DNA of 61,338 bases from Lachnospiraceae bacterium (GTDB lineage: Bacteria > Bacteroidota > Bacteroidia > Bacteroidales > Muribaculaceae): the NCBI GenBank assembly GCA_023663655.1, contig JAMPGZ010000015.1:1-61338 (forward strand). The letters run 5' to 3'. Of the stretch, positions 60,652-61,338 are shown in pieces. The position numbers and the translations under genes were made by a program. Each line of letters starts with the position of its first letter. Position 1 is the first letter of the stretch. The notes beneath the pieces were generated by a model that did not search any database, was not told the origin of the DNA, and worked only from the letters and a program-made list of their open reading frames with translations.

Positions 60652-61254
60652 TTATTTCAATAGTTCCACATCATTGGCGTCCACAAATAGCGACGCGCAT
60701 CCGAGTATGTCGATGTTGACATACAGGCGGCTTGTGCCGTCGGCATCGCAGAGTATCTCGCCAACGAGATTGCGTAGCGGCCCGCGTATCACTCTCACTG
60801 TCTGCCCTTTCACGAAACGCTCAACGAACGAGACCGGTGTGTCGGAAGCGCCGAGCATGAATCTCAGTTTTTCGATTTCAGTGTCGGAGACAGTGGCGAT
60901 AGGGCGGTGTGCTCCGGTGACGGCTGCGGCATTGTTGGTCATGAACCGGGAGATGAAAGGCATATTCACAAGATGCCGACGTTCCTCTTCGGTCGACTTG
61001 ACAAAAAGCACAGAAGGAATCACCACACGTTCCACGGAGGCTTTTTTCCCGTTTTTCCACACGCGTGTTTCCTGCTGTGTGGCTACGTAGCATTCATATC
61101 CGAGTTTTGACAGCTGTTGAGCCGATGCTTTTTCGGTGTTGTTTTTCCTCATTCTGGCGATGAACCAATGCCTTTGCGGCACGCCTACGGCGCTGCCAAC
61201 GCTGTGGTGCTCTGGCTCTAACATTCTGTCATTATGAATAATACCCACATTCAT
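60652..61254 (-). CDS. UpxY-like NusG-family antiterminator
   Basis: 200 residues from the preferred ATG at 61254; the in-frame TTG at 61296 is inside the palindrome and unlikely. N-terminal NGN domain (RHWFIARMRKNNTEKASAQQLSKLGYECYV; VVIPSVLFVKST) and a C-terminal KOW domain (FVKGQTVRVIRGPLRNLVGEI). Specialised NusG paralogues of this type allow polymerase to pass early termination in the capsule operon they head. First gene of the operon; the promoter lies at or beyond the window edge. Confidence 0.88.
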   Translation of the reverse strand: MNVGIIHNDRMLEPEHHSVGSAVGVPQRHWFIARMRKNNTEKASAQQLSKLGYECYVATQQETRVWKNGKKASVERVVIPSVLFVKSTEEERRHLVNMPFISRFMTNNAAAVTGAHRPIATVSDTEIEKLRFMLGASDTPVSFVERFVKGQTVRVIRGPLRNLVGEILCDADGTSRLYVNIDILGCASLFVDANDVELLK

Positions 61255-61283
61255 TTGACCCTTTTTGGATAAAGATAGTTGCC

Positions 61284-61302
61284 TATCTCTTCCCAAGAGA
61301 TA
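61284..61302. promoter_or_regulatory. palindrome in the upxY leader
   Basis: TATCTCTT-CCC-AAGAGATA, perfect eight-base arms around three bases, 30 bases upstream of the upxY ATG. It could be a leader hairpin, an operator, or one inverted repeat of an invertible capsule promoter whose partner would lie beyond the window. No T tract follows on the minus strand. Confidence 0.45.
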
Positions 61303-61338
61303 ATATACAGAAACACATGATTGAGAAAGATAAAGGGT

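Overview
The window looks like chromosomal DNA of a gut-type Bacteroidales, possibly Muribaculaceae (inference). The signs are a SusC/SusD pair, a NusG-like UpxY capsule regulator, a three-gene GH57/GT4/GH133 glycogen cluster, DUF349, DUF4954 and DUF4369 proteins, and promoters of the Bacteroidota type (TTTG, 19-21 bases, TAnnTTTG). Shine-Dalgarno sites are not prominent. Most genes lie on the minus strand. No tRNA, rRNA, CRISPR array or intact insertion sequence was seen.

Layout. 0.2-5 kb: glycogen/alpha-glucan operon with a strong terminator. 5-7 kb: lipid kinase and lpxA. 7-13 kb: tripartite RND efflux operon, with a palindrome over its promoter, divergent from ferritin. 13.8-14.4 kb: a gene-free array of small hairpins and internal repeats. 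14.4-18.2 kb: Crp/Fnr-like regulator, RecQ and a polyprenyl-phosphate sugar transferase. 18.4-21.3 kb: DUF349 protein, HIT protein, GreA. 21.4-24.3 kb: three family 2 glycosyltransferases. 24.3-32.6 kb: redox-fold lipoprotein, DUF4954, HflX, S41 protease, CoaD, ParE. 32.7-34.3 kb: prophage remnant on the plus strand (tail chaperone pair with a frameshift, small membrane protein, truncated tape measure) that shares a dispersed repeat with 13.9 kb. 34.4-39.2 kb: M20 deacylase, ComEC, YeiH-type exporter, AroE. 39.4-41 kb: Crp/Fnr regulator and ECF sigma factor. 41.2-47.1 kb: SusD, SusC and a coiled-coil lipoprotein. 47.27-47.40 kb: a candidate small RNA with its own promoter and terminator. 47.5-61.3 kb: capsule/surface polysaccharide operon running leftward from upxY, with a VapBC toxin-antitoxin pair lodged on the opposite strand.

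How the parts fit. In the capsule operon, UpxY probably keeps polymerase elongating through a long operon. DegT and class I aminotransferases, an ATP-grasp ligase and a GNAT acetyltransferase would make or decorate an amino-sugar or amino-acid-bearing unit. Five glycosyltransferases, Wzx and Wzy assemble and export it. No initiating sugar-phosphate transferase lies in the operon; the only one in the window is 30 kb away at 16.8-18.2 kb.

The least expected signals are small: the candidate sRNA at 47.3 kb; a TATGTT-N4-AACATA palindrome found both at the crp-like promoter (39.34 kb) and upstream of that sRNA (47.44 kb); the A9 frameshift in the phage tail chaperone gene; and the hairpin-rich dispersed repeat. 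All were found by eye and need alignment or RNA data.
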